A DNA stretch of 64,000 bases, taken from the NCBI GenBank assembly GCA_019262145.1, contig CP076745.1:1051093-1115092 (forward strand), read 5' to 3'. A model generated the notes under the pieces. It ran no database searches, was not told the DNA's origin, and saw only the letters and a program-made list of their open reading frames with translations. Position numbers and translations under genes: made by a program. Source of the stretch: Candidatus Methanogranum gryphiswaldense (GTDB lineage: Archaea; Thermoplasmatota; Thermoplasmata; Methanomassiliicoccales; Methanomethylophilaceae). Of the stretch, positions 1 to 10,206 are shown one piece after another (the stretch's first letter is position 1; each line of letters starts with the position of its first letter).

Positions 1-1723
1 CTTCGCTCATCATCATCAATCTAAGGTCTCCATTTCTCATCAAATAACATGTAGAACGAATGCCATAATCTTCTCCCAAATGCCGTTCTAATGCTTCTAA
101 TGCCGATTCAACGGTCTTTGCAGCTGTCAACTCATGACACAGATCATGTTGCACAGATACGAATTTGTAACGTCTCTCATATATACGATTGGCATTGCGT
201 ATTTTTGTAGAAAAGAAGCTCACGATCAGAGTAACAGGTATAAGCGTGAACAAAGAAACGATGTCCACAAAATTAGTTATCCAAATGGTCCCGAACGGAT
301 AGACAAAAAAGATGTCTATCCCTATGATTGTTATTACTGCCACATACAAAGAAGATATTATCTCCATGAAGATAGAACATATAACAACACCAATTATTGC
401 AATAAGGAGTATGAATATCCAATACTGTTCATTCTTCGAAAAAAGTATACCTCCCAGAATAAGGATGACAGCTGATACAAATGTACCTATGATCATCTGT
501 TTTTTAATTTCTGATAACTGAAAACCATCCTTGGAGATATTTTCTTTTTGATTTTCTTTTTGAATCCCTTTGTTTTCCTTGGAAATGGTCACAACAACAA
601 TATCCGCATTCAATGGGGTTCTGGTTAATTGCTTAATTGTACTGTTACCGAAATAGCTAAGTTTTTCAGAAAATATTGCATTCCCTACAATTATGCGCGT
701 TGCCATCGAACTCTTTGAATATTTTAATATTCCTTCCACGACGGAAAGACCATGTATCGTATCTGTCTTGGCACCCAATGATTTTGCCAACTCCAAACTA
801 CGCAGTGCTTCTTCTGAAATGGTTTCTATCTGTTTATTCGAATGGATCTCGACATAAAGAACATCCCAATCAATTTTTGCTTCATCAGCATATCTTTTTC
901 CTGTACTGATGAGTTTTTCATTCAACTCTTTAGAATCTCCGACACAAACAAGGACTTTTTCTTTTATTTGCCACTGTCCATCGATGAAATTAGATTTCAT
1001 ATATTCCATCATTTTTTCATCTACATGCTCTGCAGCAGCACGGAATGATAATTCACGAAGAGCCATCAAATTTCCTTCGTTGAAAAAATTCTTTACAGCC
1101 ACTTCTGCTTGTTCTGGAACATATATCTTCCCTTCCTGGAATCTTGAAAGAAGGTCTTTTGGTGGAATGTCTACTAATTTTATGTCATCTGCTTCATTTA
1201 ATATTTTATCTGGAAGGGTCTCCATAACCTTTATTTTAGTTATCTGCTCCACCATGGAATTCATACTTTCAATATGTTGGATGTTAAGGGTAGTATAGAC
1301 GTCAATACCTGCATTCAATAACTCATACACATCTTGATGGCGCTTAAGATTCCTGGATCCTGGCACATTTGTATGTGCCAACTCATCTACAAGCGCAATC
1401 TCTGGCTTGATTTCCAAGAGATGATCCAAATTCAACTCTTCAATTGTGATTCCTTTATACTGAATCTTCAAAGGTTCGATTACTTCTAAACCATGTGTTA
1501 AAACCTCAGTTTCTTTACGACCGTGCGTAACCACAACACCGATAACAACATTTTTTCCTTGTCTCTTTTGACGTTTTGCAGTTTCCAACATGGCGTATGT
1601 TTTGCCCACTCCTGCAGAATATCCCAGGAATACAGTTAATTTTCCACGACCGACCTTTTTTTCCTCTTTTTTGACCATGTCAAGAAGAGAATTCGGATCT
1701 GGTCTTCCATCACCTAACATCAT
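1..1723 (-). CDS. kdpD: KdpD sensor kinase, N-terminal part (runs off left edge)
   Basis: Potassium/turgor sensor protein, read on the minus strand without a stop to base 1, so the C-terminus is missing. From the start one sees the KdpD domain with Walker A GYSAGVGKT (about residues 34-42) and a Walker-B-like LVDELAHTN. A universal-stress-protein-like domain follows (motif VGNAIFSEKL). Then come several hydrophobic segments and the start of a GAF-like region. Two ATGs lie in tandem (1723 and 1720). The second has the better spacing from GGAGGG at 1725-1730. The gene follows kdpCA by 78 bp in the same direction, as expected for a kdp operon. Whether a histidine kinase domain and kdpE follow lies outside the window; archaeal KdpD homologues are often shortened. 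Confidence 0.9.
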   Translation of the reverse strand, partial: MMLGDGRPDPNSLLDMVKKEEKKVGRGKLTVFLGYSAGVGKTYAMLETAKRQKRQGKNVVIGVVVTHGRKETEVLTHGLEVIEPLKIQYKGITIEELNLDHLLEIKPEIALVDELAHTNVPGSRNLKRHQDVYELLNAGIDVYTTLNIQHIESMNSMVEQITKIKVMETLPDKILNEADDIKLVDIPPKDLLSRFQEGKIYVPEQAEVAVKNFFNEGNLMALRELSFRAAAEHVDEKMMEYMKSNFIDGQWQIKEKVLVCVGDSKELNEKLISTGKRYADEAKIDWDVLYVEIHSNKQIETISEEALRSLELAKSLGAKTDTIHGLSVVEGILKYSKSSMATRIIVGNAIFSEKLSYFGNSTIKQLTRTPLNADIVVVTISKENKGIQKENQKENISKDGFQLSEIKKQMIIGTFVSAVILILGGILFSKNEQYWIFILLIAIIGVVICSIFMEIISSLYVAVITIIGIDIFFVYPFGTIWITNFVDIVSLFTLIPVTLIVSFFSTKIRNANRIYERRYKFVSVQHDLCHELTAAKTVESALEALERHLGEDYGIRSTCYLMRNGDLRLMMMSE

Positions 1724-1801
1724 TCCCTCCAAAAATTAAAGGTAAAGATGTGTCCAAAAAAGAAAATCAATACGTGTTCCTGTATATATTTCAACATTTG
1801 A

Positions 1802-4222
1802 TCACATTCCTGATAACGCCTCTGCAATCGGACCAAGTGAGATGCATAGGAAGAAACTCAATATGCCGAGCAAAAATATTATTGCCAATAACCAAACGGC
1901 AAATGTACGTGTGTTTGTAGGAAGAGTACCGGCACTCATAGGTACTATTTTCTTCTCGCTCATCGATCCAGCAAAGGCTATCACGAGTGCAATGGATCCA
2001 AATCTACCTACAAGCATACAAATGGCCAAGGATATATTGTAAAACGGTGTATTTGCATTCAACCCTGCAAAGGCACTGCCATTATTACTAGACGCTGAAG
2101 TGAATGCGTACAGGATCTCACTAAAGCCGTGTATTCCAGAATTATTTGTAGAATCCGTTGCACCTGGCCACAATATAGCTATAGCTGTTCCGCCCACAAT
2201 TAGAACGACGGGGAGAATTACCGCGGCAGAAGCCAGTTTCATCTCGCGAGGTCCTATCTTTTTTCCCAGATATTCTGGAATTCTTCCGATCATCAATCCA
2301 GCAATGAATACTGCCAGAATAACGAACATGAACATTCCGTACAATCCACATCCTACCCCGCCGAAGCATATCTCGCCTATCTGCATAAGGAGCATGGGAC
2401 ACATTCCTCCTATCGCAGTATATGAATCGAACATTGAATTTACAGCACCACAAGAAGTCGCTGTAGAAGCGATCCCGAATAGAACCGAACCTACAACACC
2501 GAATCTGACTTCCTTTCCTTCCATATTCCCGCCAAACTGATAATTTGTATATTCTTGTGAAACACCAGATATCGATTCTACTGCAGGATTTCCTCCGAGT
2601 TCAGCTGATAAACATATCAAAAAGAACGCTACGAATATCACTACCATAACAGACATTATCACAGCGCTCTGACGCCTGTCTTTTATCATTTTACCGAATA
2701 CCAAACATAAGGCGATAGGGATCAATAAAATAGAAACGATCTCGACGATGTTTGTAATGGCATTGGGATTCTCAAAAGGATGGGAAGAATTGGCGTTCAT
2801 AAAACCGGCACCATTGGTACCAAGCAATTTTATGGACTCCAAGGATGCTATAGGACCAACAGATATCGTCTGCGTATCTATGTAATTCCCACTGCTATCT
2901 GTATACGGGAACGTTAGGATCGCTTCTATCGATCCATCAAGAGTTTGTGGAACGCCTTGTGAGATGAGAATTATGGAAATTATGATTGCAATGGGAAGAA
3001 GTATGAAAGTTGCTTTTGTCACATCTATCCAGAAATTACCTAGATTCTTCACAGACCTGTTACGTAGACCGCGGATAACCGCGATGAGAACGGCCAATCC
3101 AGTCGCTGCTGAAAGAAAACACTGAGCGGTCAATCCGAACATTTGAGAGAAATAACTCAACGTCGTTTCTCCTCCATATGCCTGCCAATCGGTATTTGTG
3201 ACCATACTGACCGCAGTATTGAATGCCAAATATGGGTCCATTCCGTCAAATCCTTCTGGATTCAATGGAAGGTAGTCTTGGAACATCAATACCAAGAACA
3301 ATGTCAAAAAACCGAACAGATTAAAGATCAAAACCGACAACAGATATGTTTTCCAAGATGTTTCCCCACCTACCTTTGCTGGACGACAAATAAGATTGAC
3401 CGCTTTTCTATATTTCTCTCCAACTTTGGTTTTTTCTTCATATACGTTAAAAATGAATTTGGCTACAAAAAATGTCAACACGATCAACATCGCCAAAACG
3501 ATTATGATCAACAACCAATCTGATACGGATATCCCCAAAATTATATTCGATGCATCATCCAGATCTGCTGCGGTTGAGTCAGATGCTGTGTATATCTCGC
3601 TTAGACTCAGATTAAGTTCTAAAACATTGATATATTCATTTCCCAACACATCTTTTTCCGTTGCCGCATTTACAAGTGCAATAACCTCTTCTTCTGTCAA
3701 GGAATTCCCATTATCTTTTAATTGATACTCAATGACCCTATCCACTTGGTAGATTGCCGCCGCATAACTTATATTCGAATCCAGTCCGCTGGCTGATGCG
3801 GTAACAAGGTCCGAAGGGATCGCCATTGTATTGTCAGGATCAAATTCCATTAAAAGATCTACCCGTTCTTGCACCAGTTCGGCCAATTCCTCACTGGTTG
3901 GTCCAAGATTACTGCCCCCTGACGTGGATGCATCATAATTTATCGCAGATAGTCTGGACCAGAACAATTCAGGATATTCTTCCTCATCTACATATTGCCC
4001 GATGAGGACCGAACCTATTACATTGCCGTCCTCATCATACATGAGACTACCATCGGCCTCGTCTTCGAATGCTACCTGAGCTATTGCAGTTACTGAAAGG
4101 GGATATACTATACCCGTCAAAAGAACCAGTAGTGTGAATATTACCAGAGCAGGCCTGATCTGTCCTTTGGTAGCCCTGATGAATCCATGTGAACCGTTTG
4201 AAACCTTCGTTTTGAAGCTCAA
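1802..4222 (-). CDS. kdpA: Fused KdpC-KdpA potassium-transporting ATPase subunits
   Basis: An 806-residue fusion. Residues 1 to about 205 resemble KdpC: one N-terminal membrane segment (about 25-50), then an extracytoplasmic domain with the family features [16 protein letters not shown] and the Q-rich end. Residues from about 220 resemble KdpA, the K+-selective channel subunit with about ten membrane segments and four filter loops: [29 protein letters not shown] with [16 protein letters not shown] and [10 protein letters not shown]. The start is a TTG overlapping the kdpB stop (TTGA), so translation is coupled. KdpA and KdpC are separate proteins in most species, with the usual order A-B-C. 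Here the order is B, then C fused ahead of A. Two filter loops differ from the forms I remember (NTNW, GTNGGGF). Pump assembly is inferred, not shown. Confidence 0.93.
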   Translation of the reverse strand: MSFKTKVSNGSHGFIRATKGQIRPALVIFTLLVLLTGIVYPLSVTAIAQVAFEDEADGSLMYDEDGNVIGSVLIGQYVDEEEYPELFWSRLSAINYDASTSGGSNLGPTSEELAELVQERVDLLMEFDPDNTMAIPSDLVTASASGLDSNISYAAAIYQVDRVIEYQLKDNGNSLTEEEVIALVNAATEKDVLGNEYINVLELNLSLSEIYTASDSTAADLDDASNIILGISVSDWLLIIIVLAMLIVLTFFVAKFIFNVYEEKTKVGEKYRKAVNLICRPAKVGGETSWKTYLLSVLIFNLFGFLTLFLVLMFQDYLPLNPEGFDGMDPYLAFNTAVSMVTNTDWQAYGGETTLSYFSQMFGLTAQCFLSAATGLAVLIAVIRGLRNRSVKNLGNFWIDVTKATFILLPIAIIISIILISQGVPQTLDGSIEAILTFPYTDSSGNYIDTQTISVGPIASLESIKLLGTNGAGFMNANSSHPFENPNAITNIVEIVSILLIPIALCLVFGKMIKDRRQSAVIMSVMVVIFVAFFLICLSAELGGNPAVESISGVSQEYTNYQFGGNMEGKEVRFGVVGSVLFGIASTATSCGAVNSMFDSYTAIGGMCPMLLMQIGEICFGGVGCGLYGMFMFVILAVFIAGLMIGRIPEYLGKKIGPREMKLASAAVILPVVLIVGGTAIAILWPGATDSTNNSGIHGFSEILYAFTSASSNNGSAFAGLNANTPFYNISLAICMLVGRFGSIALVIAFAGSMSEKKIVPMSAGTLPTNTRTFAVWLLAIIFLLGILSFFLCISLGPIAEALSGM

Positions 4223-6339
4223 ACAAACACCCCCATTGTAGATATCAACATATCGATGAGTTTGATGAAGATGAATGGCACTACCAATCCACCGAGTCCG
4301 TATATCAATAGATTCCTACGGAACATCTTTTCAGCTGGCATAGGCCTATATTTCACACCGTGAAGTGCCAGCGGTATAAGTGCCACAATGATCAATGCAT
4401 TGAATATAACGGCCGAAAGAACCGCATTTTCAAGCCCCATGAAATTCAGTTTGCCCAAAGCCGGATATATACTGATAAAAGCAGCAGGTATTATGGCAAA
4501 ATACTTTGCAAGATCATTTGTTATGCTGAACGCCGTAAGGGCACCCCTGGTCGTTAAGAGCTGCTTTCCAGTCTCCACGATCTCTATTAGTTTTGTCGGG
4601 TCGCTGTCCAAGTCTATCATGTTAGCAGCTTCTTTCGCTGCCTGTGTTCCACTGTTCATTGCAACCGCCACATCCGCTTGGGCAAGTGCTGGAGCATCAT
4701 TTGTACCATCACCGGTCATTGCAACGGTCTTACCTTCTGCCTGGTACTTTTTTATAACTTCTATCTTATTCTCAGGAGTAGCTTCAGCAAGATAATCATC
4801 AACACCTGCCTCGGCTGCAACCGCTGCGGCAGTTATCTTATTGTCACCCGTTACCATAACGGTCGTTATTCCCATTTTACGTAACTGGGCAAATCTCACT
4901 TTAATACCTGGTTTAATGACATCTTTGAGATATATCGTACCAATAGCAGATCCGTCTTTACATATCACAAGGGGCGTACCACCTGTCTCTGCAATAGAAC
5001 GAACACGGACTCTTATGGAATCTGGCATGATGTTGCCATTTGCTGCGACAATCTTTTCGATGGCATCGCCAGCTCCTTTTCTGATGGTTGTTTTTCCAAT
5101 ATCGACACCAGAAACTCTCGTCTGAGCTGTGAACGGAATAAACTCCATTCTATCTTCTTTTAAATCGGACTCCTTGATCCCATATTCCTTGGATAGAAGT
5201 GTAATTATGCTGCGACCTTCCGGAGTGTCGTCAGCCAATGATGAAAGGAACGCTACATTGGCCAATTCCATCTCATCTATCCCATCTGCAGGATAAATTG
5301 CAACTGCGTGACGATTTCCGTGAGTTATGGTACCTGTTTTATCCAAAAGTAAAACATCGACATCACCGGCTGCTTCGATGGCCTGCCCCGATGTCGCGAT
5401 CACGTTCTTCTTCATCAAACGGTCCATTCCTGCAATTCCGATAGCATTCAAAAGTCCACTTATCGTTGTAGGTGCCAGACATACAAATAATGCCGTTACT
5501 ACGGATATGGATATTACTTTTCCTTGATCCGCCGTTTCAACCGCATACATCGAATAAGGTATGAGTGCTATACAAATCACAAGGAATATTGCTGTCAGAG
5601 CCATTAAAAGTGTATTTAACGCTATTTCATTGGGCGTTTTCTTCCTTTCAGCACTCTCTACCAGATTTATCATTTTATCAATAAATCCCTCTCCTGGATC
5701 AGAAGTAACTTTAACAACTATCCAGTCAGAAAGTACTTTTGTACCTCCTGTAACAGTGTTGAAATCACTTCCTGCCTCTCTGATAACAGGCGAACTTTCT
5801 CCGGTTATGGCACTCTCATCAACGGATGCTATTCCTACTACTATTTCTCCGTCATTAGGTATTGATTCGCCTGCCTTTACAAAAAACAAATCACCTTTAC
5901 GTAATTCCGCTGAAGAACATTTAACAACCTCATTTTCTCCAGGAGAAATACCCTTGCTAAGAACATATGATGAATTCACCTTATTAGCAGAGGTGGTGGC
6001 ACGCATACGTCTTAATTCGTCTGCCTGAGCCTTTCCACGGTTTTCTGCCAATGCTTCCGAATAATATGAAAAAAACAAAGTGAACCATAACCATATTGCA
6101 ACAAGACCAGTAAAAACCGCACCTGATCCAGAAATTTCCTTGTCAAATAAAGATATTATAAACGAGATCGTAACAATTATACTTCCGATCTCCACGATCA
6201 ACATAACAGGATTGTGGATCGCTACTCTAGGATCCGTCTTCTTCAGCATCCTCCATACAATATCTTTACTGAAGAAGTTATAACCAAAACTCCGCTGTTT
6301 CGACATGTATATCTCTGGACCGTTTACTGTATCTGACAT
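4219..6339 (-). CDS. kdpB: KdpB, P-type K+-transporting ATPase catalytic subunit
   Basis: Catalytic subunit of the high-affinity Kdp potassium pump. At 706 residues it has the normal length. Visible P-type ATPase motifs in order: ITGES (actuator domain), a membrane segment with CLAPTTISG, the phosphorylation site DKTGTIT, MVTGDNK, and the hinge motif [24 protein letters not shown] split over the nucleotide-binding/P domain. Membrane segments lie near residues 45-85, 245-300 and 605-700. The start is ATG at 6339; no strong ribosome-binding site precedes it. It is the first gene of the operon and overlaps kdpCA by four bases. A TATA-like AT-rich box and a perfect 16-bp palindrome lie just upstream. 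Confidence 0.97.
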   Translation of the reverse strand: MSDTVNGPEIYMSKQRSFGYNFFSKDIVWRMLKKTDPRVAIHNPVMLIVEIGSIIVTISFIISLFDKEISGSGAVFTGLVAIWLWFTLFFSYYSEALAENRGKAQADELRRMRATTSANKVNSSYVLSKGISPGENEVVKCSSAELRKGDLFFVKAGESIPNDGEIVVGIASVDESAITGESSPVIREAGSDFNTVTGGTKVLSDWIVVKVTSDPGEGFIDKMINLVESAERKKTPNEIALNTLLMALTAIFLVICIALIPYSMYAVETADQGKVISISVVTALFVCLAPTTISGLLNAIGIAGMDRLMKKNVIATSGQAIEAAGDVDVLLLDKTGTITHGNRHAVAIYPADGIDEMELANVAFLSSLADDTPEGRSIITLLSKEYGIKESDLKEDRMEFIPFTAQTRVSGVDIGKTTIRKGAGDAIEKIVAANGNIMPDSIRVRVRSIAETGGTPLVICKDGSAIGTIYLKDVIKPGIKVRFAQLRKMGITTVMVTGDNKITAAAVAAEAGVDDYLAEATPENKIEVIKKYQAEGKTVAMTGDGTNDAPALAQADVAVAMNSGTQAAKEAANMIDLDSDPTKLIEIVETGKQLLTTRGALTAFSITNDLAKYFAIIPAAFISIYPALGKLNFMGLENAVLSAVIFNALIIVALIPLALHGVKYRPMPAEKMFRRNLLIYGLGGLVVPFIFIKLIDMLISTMGVFV

Positions 6340-6697
6340 GGAAGAAATTAGCTTTCACATCTATTATGTCTGATATCAGACACTTGATATTTAATATTTA
6401 ACTTTTTAACGTGGGTAAATCATTTTTTTAACATTACATAATAAAAAAATAATCTGTACGTAATATTTAGAACACTATTTTACCAAAATAACAAGAATAA
6501 TCTTCTGGTAGTTTAACTAAAAAATTGAGAACGATATATCAATACGCCACATACGCATTCGATCTAAAATTATGCATTTTGACTTAGGTGAAATTTAATA
6601 TCGGTTACGATATCAGAACAATACTCGCACGATGGATCAACATCATAAAAAAAACTAGATGTTATCTCTTTGACGTTTGATCAAGAGGGTCTGCAAA
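6340..6697. other. Divergent intergenic region between kdpB and the purH-like gene
   Basis: About 350 bp, very AT-rich. It holds the kdpB TATA-like box and palindrome at the left. On the right is GAGGGT (6685-6690), the ribosome-binding site of the purH-like gene. No convincing small reading frame or RNA gene was seen in between. Confidence 0.6.
6367..6382. promoter_or_regulatory. 16-bp perfect palindrome in the kdpB promoter
   Basis: The sequence TGTCTGATATCAGACA is its own reverse complement. It starts 28 bp before the kdpB start codon. A TATA-like stretch (TTAAATATTAAATA on the minus strand, about 6387-6402) sits just upstream, which would put transcription initiation at or inside the palindrome. 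That is a typical place for an archaeal repressor. The binding protein is unknown. Confidence 0.55.
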
Positions 6698-7870
6698 ATG
6701 AATGAAATGCAATTGAAATATGGATGCAACCCAAACCAACAACCAGCACGGATATTTATGAAAAATGGGGAATTACCCATAAAGGTCCTAAACGGAAAAC
6801 CCGGTTATATCAACTTATTAGATGCCTTCAACGGATGGCAACTTGTTACAGGTCTGAAAAAAGCAACAGGATATCCTGCAGCCGCATCATTCAAACATGT
6901 GAGTCCCGCGGGTGCAGCTATCGGAACTCCAATGAGTGAAACTCTCAAGAAAATATGTTTTGTGGATGATATGAAAATGTCCCCGATCGCCATGGCATAT
7001 GCCAAAGCAAGGGGTGCTGATAGAATGTCCTCATACGGTGATTTTGTTTCATTGTCTGATGTATGTGATGTACCTACAGCCAAACTCATCTCCAGAGAAG
7101 TATCTGATGGTGTCATAGCACCCGGATACGAGGACGCGGCCCTTGAGATACTAAAGTCCAAACGTAAAGGTACCTATGCTGTGATACAAATTGATGAGAA
7201 CTATGTGCCAGATACCATAGAACAAAAAGATGTCTATGGTGTTACATTCGAACAGGCAAGGAACGAGGTCGAAATATCAGATAAACTATTGAATAATATG
7301 CCGACCAAGAACAAAAATATCCCACAAAATGCAAAGAACGACCTTTTGATCTCTTTAATTGTACTGAAATACACACAATCCAACTCCGTCTGTTATGTAA
7401 AGGACGGACAGACCATAGGAATAGGGGCAGGACAACAATCTAGGGTCCACTGCACCCGTTTGGCAGGAGAAAAGGCAGATAAATGGTATCTGCGTCAAAG
7501 CCCGAAGGCCTTGAACCTTCCTTTTAGGAACGATATACACCGCCCAGACCGTGACAATGCGATCGATGTCTATCTTTCAGATTATTACGAGGATGTCCTC
7601 TCCGAAGGAAATTGGGAGAACATTTTCACTGAGAGACCGGAACCTCTAACAAGGGAAGAGAGAGAACAGTGGATCAAAACCTTAAAAGGAGTATCTGTAG
7701 GTTCCGATGCATTCTTCCCATTCGGCGACAACATCGAGAGAGCACGCAGAAGCGGAGTGGATTATGTGGCACAGACAGGAGGATCCATCCGCGATGACAA
7801 TGTCATAGAAACGTGTGACAAATACAACATCGCAATGGCCTTTACCGGTGTGAGACTTTTCCATCACTGA
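6698..7870 (+). CDS. purH: Stand-alone AICAR formyltransferase (PurH C-domain-like)
   Basis: Predicted phosphoribosylaminoimidazolecarboxamide formyltransferase, the penultimate step of purine synthesis, using 10-formyl-tetrahydrofolate or an equivalent. About 390 residues match only the transformylase half of bacterial PurH; the IMP cyclohydrolase domain is absent. The catalytic Lys-His is visible in SFKHVSPAGAA (near residue 62). Further family blocks are GAGQQSRVHCTRLAGEKAD and the C-terminal FPFGDNIERARRSGV with VAQTGGSIRDD. The start is ATG at 6698, seven bases after GAGGGT; an upstream TTG at 6677 is less likely. It is a single gene, followed by a terminator-like hairpin. Cyclohydrolase must come from another gene, such as an archaeal PurO, not seen here. 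Confidence 0.88.
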   Translation: MNEMQLKYGCNPNQQPARIFMKNGELPIKVLNGKPGYINLLDAFNGWQLVTGLKKATGYPAAASFKHVSPAGAAIGTPMSETLKKICFVDDMKMSPIAMAYAKARGADRMSSYGDFVSLSDVCDVPTAKLISREVSDGVIAPGYEDAALEILKSKRKGTYAVIQIDENYVPDTIEQKDVYGVTFEQARNEVEISDKLLNNMPTKNKNIPQNAKNDLLISLIVLKYTQSNSVCYVKDGQTIGIGAGQQSRVHCTRLAGEKADKWYLRQSPKALNLPFRNDIHRPDRDNAIDVYLSDYYEDVLSEGNWENIFTERPEPLTREEREQWIKTLKGVSVGSDAFFPFGDNIERARRSGVDYVAQTGGSIRDDNVIETCDKYNIAMAFTGVRLFHH

Positions 7871-7883
7871 TGAATATTACATT

Positions 7884-7919
7884 GACTCGGACCCCATATT
7901 TTTAACACAGGTCCGAGTC
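7884..7919. terminator. Hairpin after the purH-like gene
   Basis: Perfect 10-bp inverted repeat GACTCGGACC / GGTCCGAGTC around a 16-base loop, starting 13 bp after the stop codon. Only a short T-run (CACTTTTG) follows. It probably marks the 3' end of the transcript. Confidence 0.55.
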
Positions 7920-8114
7920 GAACACTTTTGATCTAAGAACAATATATTTCAAAGAGCCAGTATACGTTTTCATAAATATGTCATGGGTTTAATTCTAACC
8001 ATCAATAAATGTGCCAGATATAAATTTTGAAATACATCATTTACTAAAATATTTCAACTAAATAAATTAAAATTGAACGAAAGTATTATTTCACTGTGCT
8101 CGATTCTAAATATC

Positions 8115-9059
8115 ATGTCAGAAACGGTCCGAAATAACATATCCATCTTGAGAAAAGTAAATCTGATTTTCAGATTCAGTTACACCATTCCTTTTTTTCT
8201 GGCATCGATATGCGGATCCATACTTGCATTGCCCTATAGTCCATCCCTATGGATGGCCGTACTGATACCTCTTGTAGTACAGATATTGGCAGTTTTTGTG
8301 AATTTCTCCAATGATTACTTTGATCATGGTTCGGGGGTCGATGCTATGCGTTTCGAAATGACGAAGAGCCATATCACCGATAGCGAAGTACTGAGCAAGA
8401 TATACTGGGAAGGAAACCAATTCGATACTGGAATGATTACTGAGAAACAAGGAAAGATCATCATGGCTGTGATCGTCGCCGCAATCGTATTGATGTCTCT
8501 ACCGATCATAGCATATTCTGGATGGAAAGTCATCGTCCTCGGACTCGTAGGATTGTTCTTCGCATACTTTTACACAGCTCCTCCCCTCAATCTTGGAGCC
8601 AGGGGACTGGGTGAGACAGTCGTTGGAATATCTTTCCTCATGATGGTCGCATGCACATTCTATGTTCTTACTGGAACTATCACTCAAGAAGTCTTGCTTG
8701 TCTCACTTGTGATAGGCATAGCAGTCGGTACCATGAGGATGGTCGACTCAATGTCAGCCCAAGAAGCGCACATAGCAAATCATGAGGTCAGCGTATCGGT
8801 CATACTTGGTACGAACGGCACTATCCCAGTTGCAAAATTCATGATCCTGACGATGTATGTATTGGCAGCATGCCTTTCGATATTCAACCCTATTTTCCTA
8901 CTCATCTTCTTGAGCATCCCGCTATCATACAAGGCCTGGAAAACAATGGACCCAGGAAGATCAGGATGGGAAATAAGAGTGATACCATACTTCTTCGGGA
9001 TATCTTTGTCGATCGAGATACTTGCAATGGCTGCCGCATTATTGTCAATGGCGATCTGA
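8115..9059 (+). CDS. UbiA-family prenyltransferase, substrate unknown
   Basis: Integral-membrane aromatic or lipid prenyltransferase of the UbiA superfamily. About 314 residues with eight or nine hydrophobic segments. The first Asp-rich motif is clear: NFSNDYFDHGSGVD, near residue 70. The second is poorly conserved (RMVDSMSAQEAH region). The start ATG at 8115 is preferred over a TTG at 8073, because it removes a short non-conserved leader. It looks closest to MenA-type enzymes, but methanogens of this order are not known to make menaquinone, so the acceptor could be another ring compound or a lipid. Its last 15 bases overlap the end of the convergent radical SAM gene. Confidence 0.8.
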   Translation: MSETVRNNISILRKVNLIFRFSYTIPFFLASICGSILALPYSPSLWMAVLIPLVVQILAVFVNFSNDYFDHGSGVDAMRFEMTKSHITDSEVLSKIYWEGNQFDTGMITEKQGKIIMAVIVAAIVLMSLPIIAYSGWKVIVLGLVGLFFAYFYTAPPLNLGARGLGETVVGISFLMMVACTFYVLTGTITQEVLLVSLVIGIAVGTMRMVDSMSAQEAHIANHEVSVSVILGTNGTIPVAKFMILTMYVLAACLSIFNPIFLLIFLSIPLSYKAWKTMDPGRSGWEIRVIPYFFGISLSIEILAMAAALLSMAI

Positions 9060-9989
9060 AGAGGATTTTGAAGCAGCAAAGACAGACGACATCTCCAATA
9101 TGGTCGATGGATTGCCCCTACCTATCAGATAATATTCCCTTACGGCTGCATACCCACAATGCTTACAAGATTCGGTTCCCGTCATCGGGCAGCCATTCAT
9201 ATGTATCTCGCCAGGCAGCATGAATGCAGACATCTTCCTAGGACACTTTAGATCCCAATCCTCATGGATAAGAAGTTCCAGACCTTTATTTGAATTTAAT
9301 ATCGGAAAACCTTTTTTCTTCAATTCTTTAATCTCTACGATCGCAGCAGAACGTTCTTCAAAAGAGGGCATTATAGAATACGGCGGAGGCGTTATGAAAT
9401 TGAAAACGATACCTGCGATATTAGGATGCTGGACAATAGTTTCTGCCATTTCACGTATATACATTATATTGTCCTTTTGCAAAACTGCATTGGCGTATAT
9501 CTTACCATCAAAATCCAGATCATCGATGGTCTTCATGAGTTTATCGAATACACCTTCACCGCGTATCGAATCGTGTATCTCTTTTGGACCGTCAAGGCTG
9601 ATCGATATCACATCAGAATTCGTGAACACTGTTCCGGTGGTTCCGTTGGTAGTATAACCGATATTGTAATAACCCATATCCTTGGCAGCATCTATGAGGT
9701 CTCCCAGGTCCTTTTCCCCATCCTTCCACATTGTAGGCTCCCCGCCTTCAAAATATGCGATCTTGGCACCTTTTTTATGCATTTCTTTCAGATCTTTGAT
9801 TATCTGATCATAAGAAAGCGAGGTCTCTGCCTTCGGATTAGACTCTACAGCATCTGCTATCCCGCAATGCTTACACCTGAGATTGCATCCATAATGTATC
9901 CCTATGGTATCCACAAGAGGAACATCCTTACCTAACTTGAAAAGCATCCACCATTGTGCATAACCAAAGAACTCAGATATATTGCCCAT
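9045..9989 (-). CDS. Radical SAM protein with extra C-terminal cysteines
   Basis: A 314-residue radical SAM enzyme. The [4Fe-4S]-AdoMet motif is CNLRCKHC, near residue 36, followed by the FEGGEPT and ISLDGP strands of the TIM barrel. After about residue 245 come further cysteines (LKCPRK, NGCPMTG, ESCKHCGY), suggesting an auxiliary cluster of the SPASM/twitch kind. It resembles the PqqE/HpnH-like group, but no specific substrate is evident. It converges on the UbiA gene and overlaps it by 15 bp. Start: ATG at 9989. Function unassigned; a role with the neighbouring prenyltransferase is only a guess. Confidence 0.8.
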   Translation of the reverse strand: MGNISEFFGYAQWWMLFKLGKDVPLVDTIGIHYGCNLRCKHCGIADAVESNPKAETSLSYDQIIKDLKEMHKKGAKIAYFEGGEPTMWKDGEKDLGDLIDAAKDMGYYNIGYTTNGTTGTVFTNSDVISISLDGPKEIHDSIRGEGVFDKLMKTIDDLDFDGKIYANAVLQKDNIMYIREMAETIVQHPNIAGIVFNFITPPPYSIMPSFEERSAAIVEIKELKKKGFPILNSNKGLELLIHEDWDLKCPRKMSAFMLPGEIHMNGCPMTGTESCKHCGYAAVREYYLIGRGNPSTILEMSSVFAASKSSSDRH

Positions 9990-10110
9990 TACAGTGTAAA
10001 CGGCTATGGTCTAAAAAAGTATTTCTTTATTTTTCCTTTATTGAAAAAGCACACATTTCTGCGTATGTTGCGATTTGTTCATAGCTTACGCTGATAGAAC
10101 CATCCTGTAA

Positions 10111-10159
10111 GACGAACAGACGGACTTGATGTACCCGATCACGTCCGTCAGTTCGTCTG
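10111..10159. other. Long composite hairpin between the CobW-like and radical SAM genes
   Basis: A 49-base near-perfect stem-loop: AGACGAAC, A, GACGGAC, T, TGAT, loop GTACCCG, ATCA, C, GTCCGTC, A, GTTCGTCT. That is 8+7+4 base pairs separated by an A.A and a T.C mismatch. It lies 48 bp after the stop of the CobW-like gene and 121 bp before the radical SAM start, both on the minus strand. It could be a terminator, a leader structure, or a small repeat element. Confidence 0.6.
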
Positions 10160-10206
10160 TAGGCTCAAAGGGTTTTTGGAACAACCTCAGATTACAGGAG
10201 CTGTGT

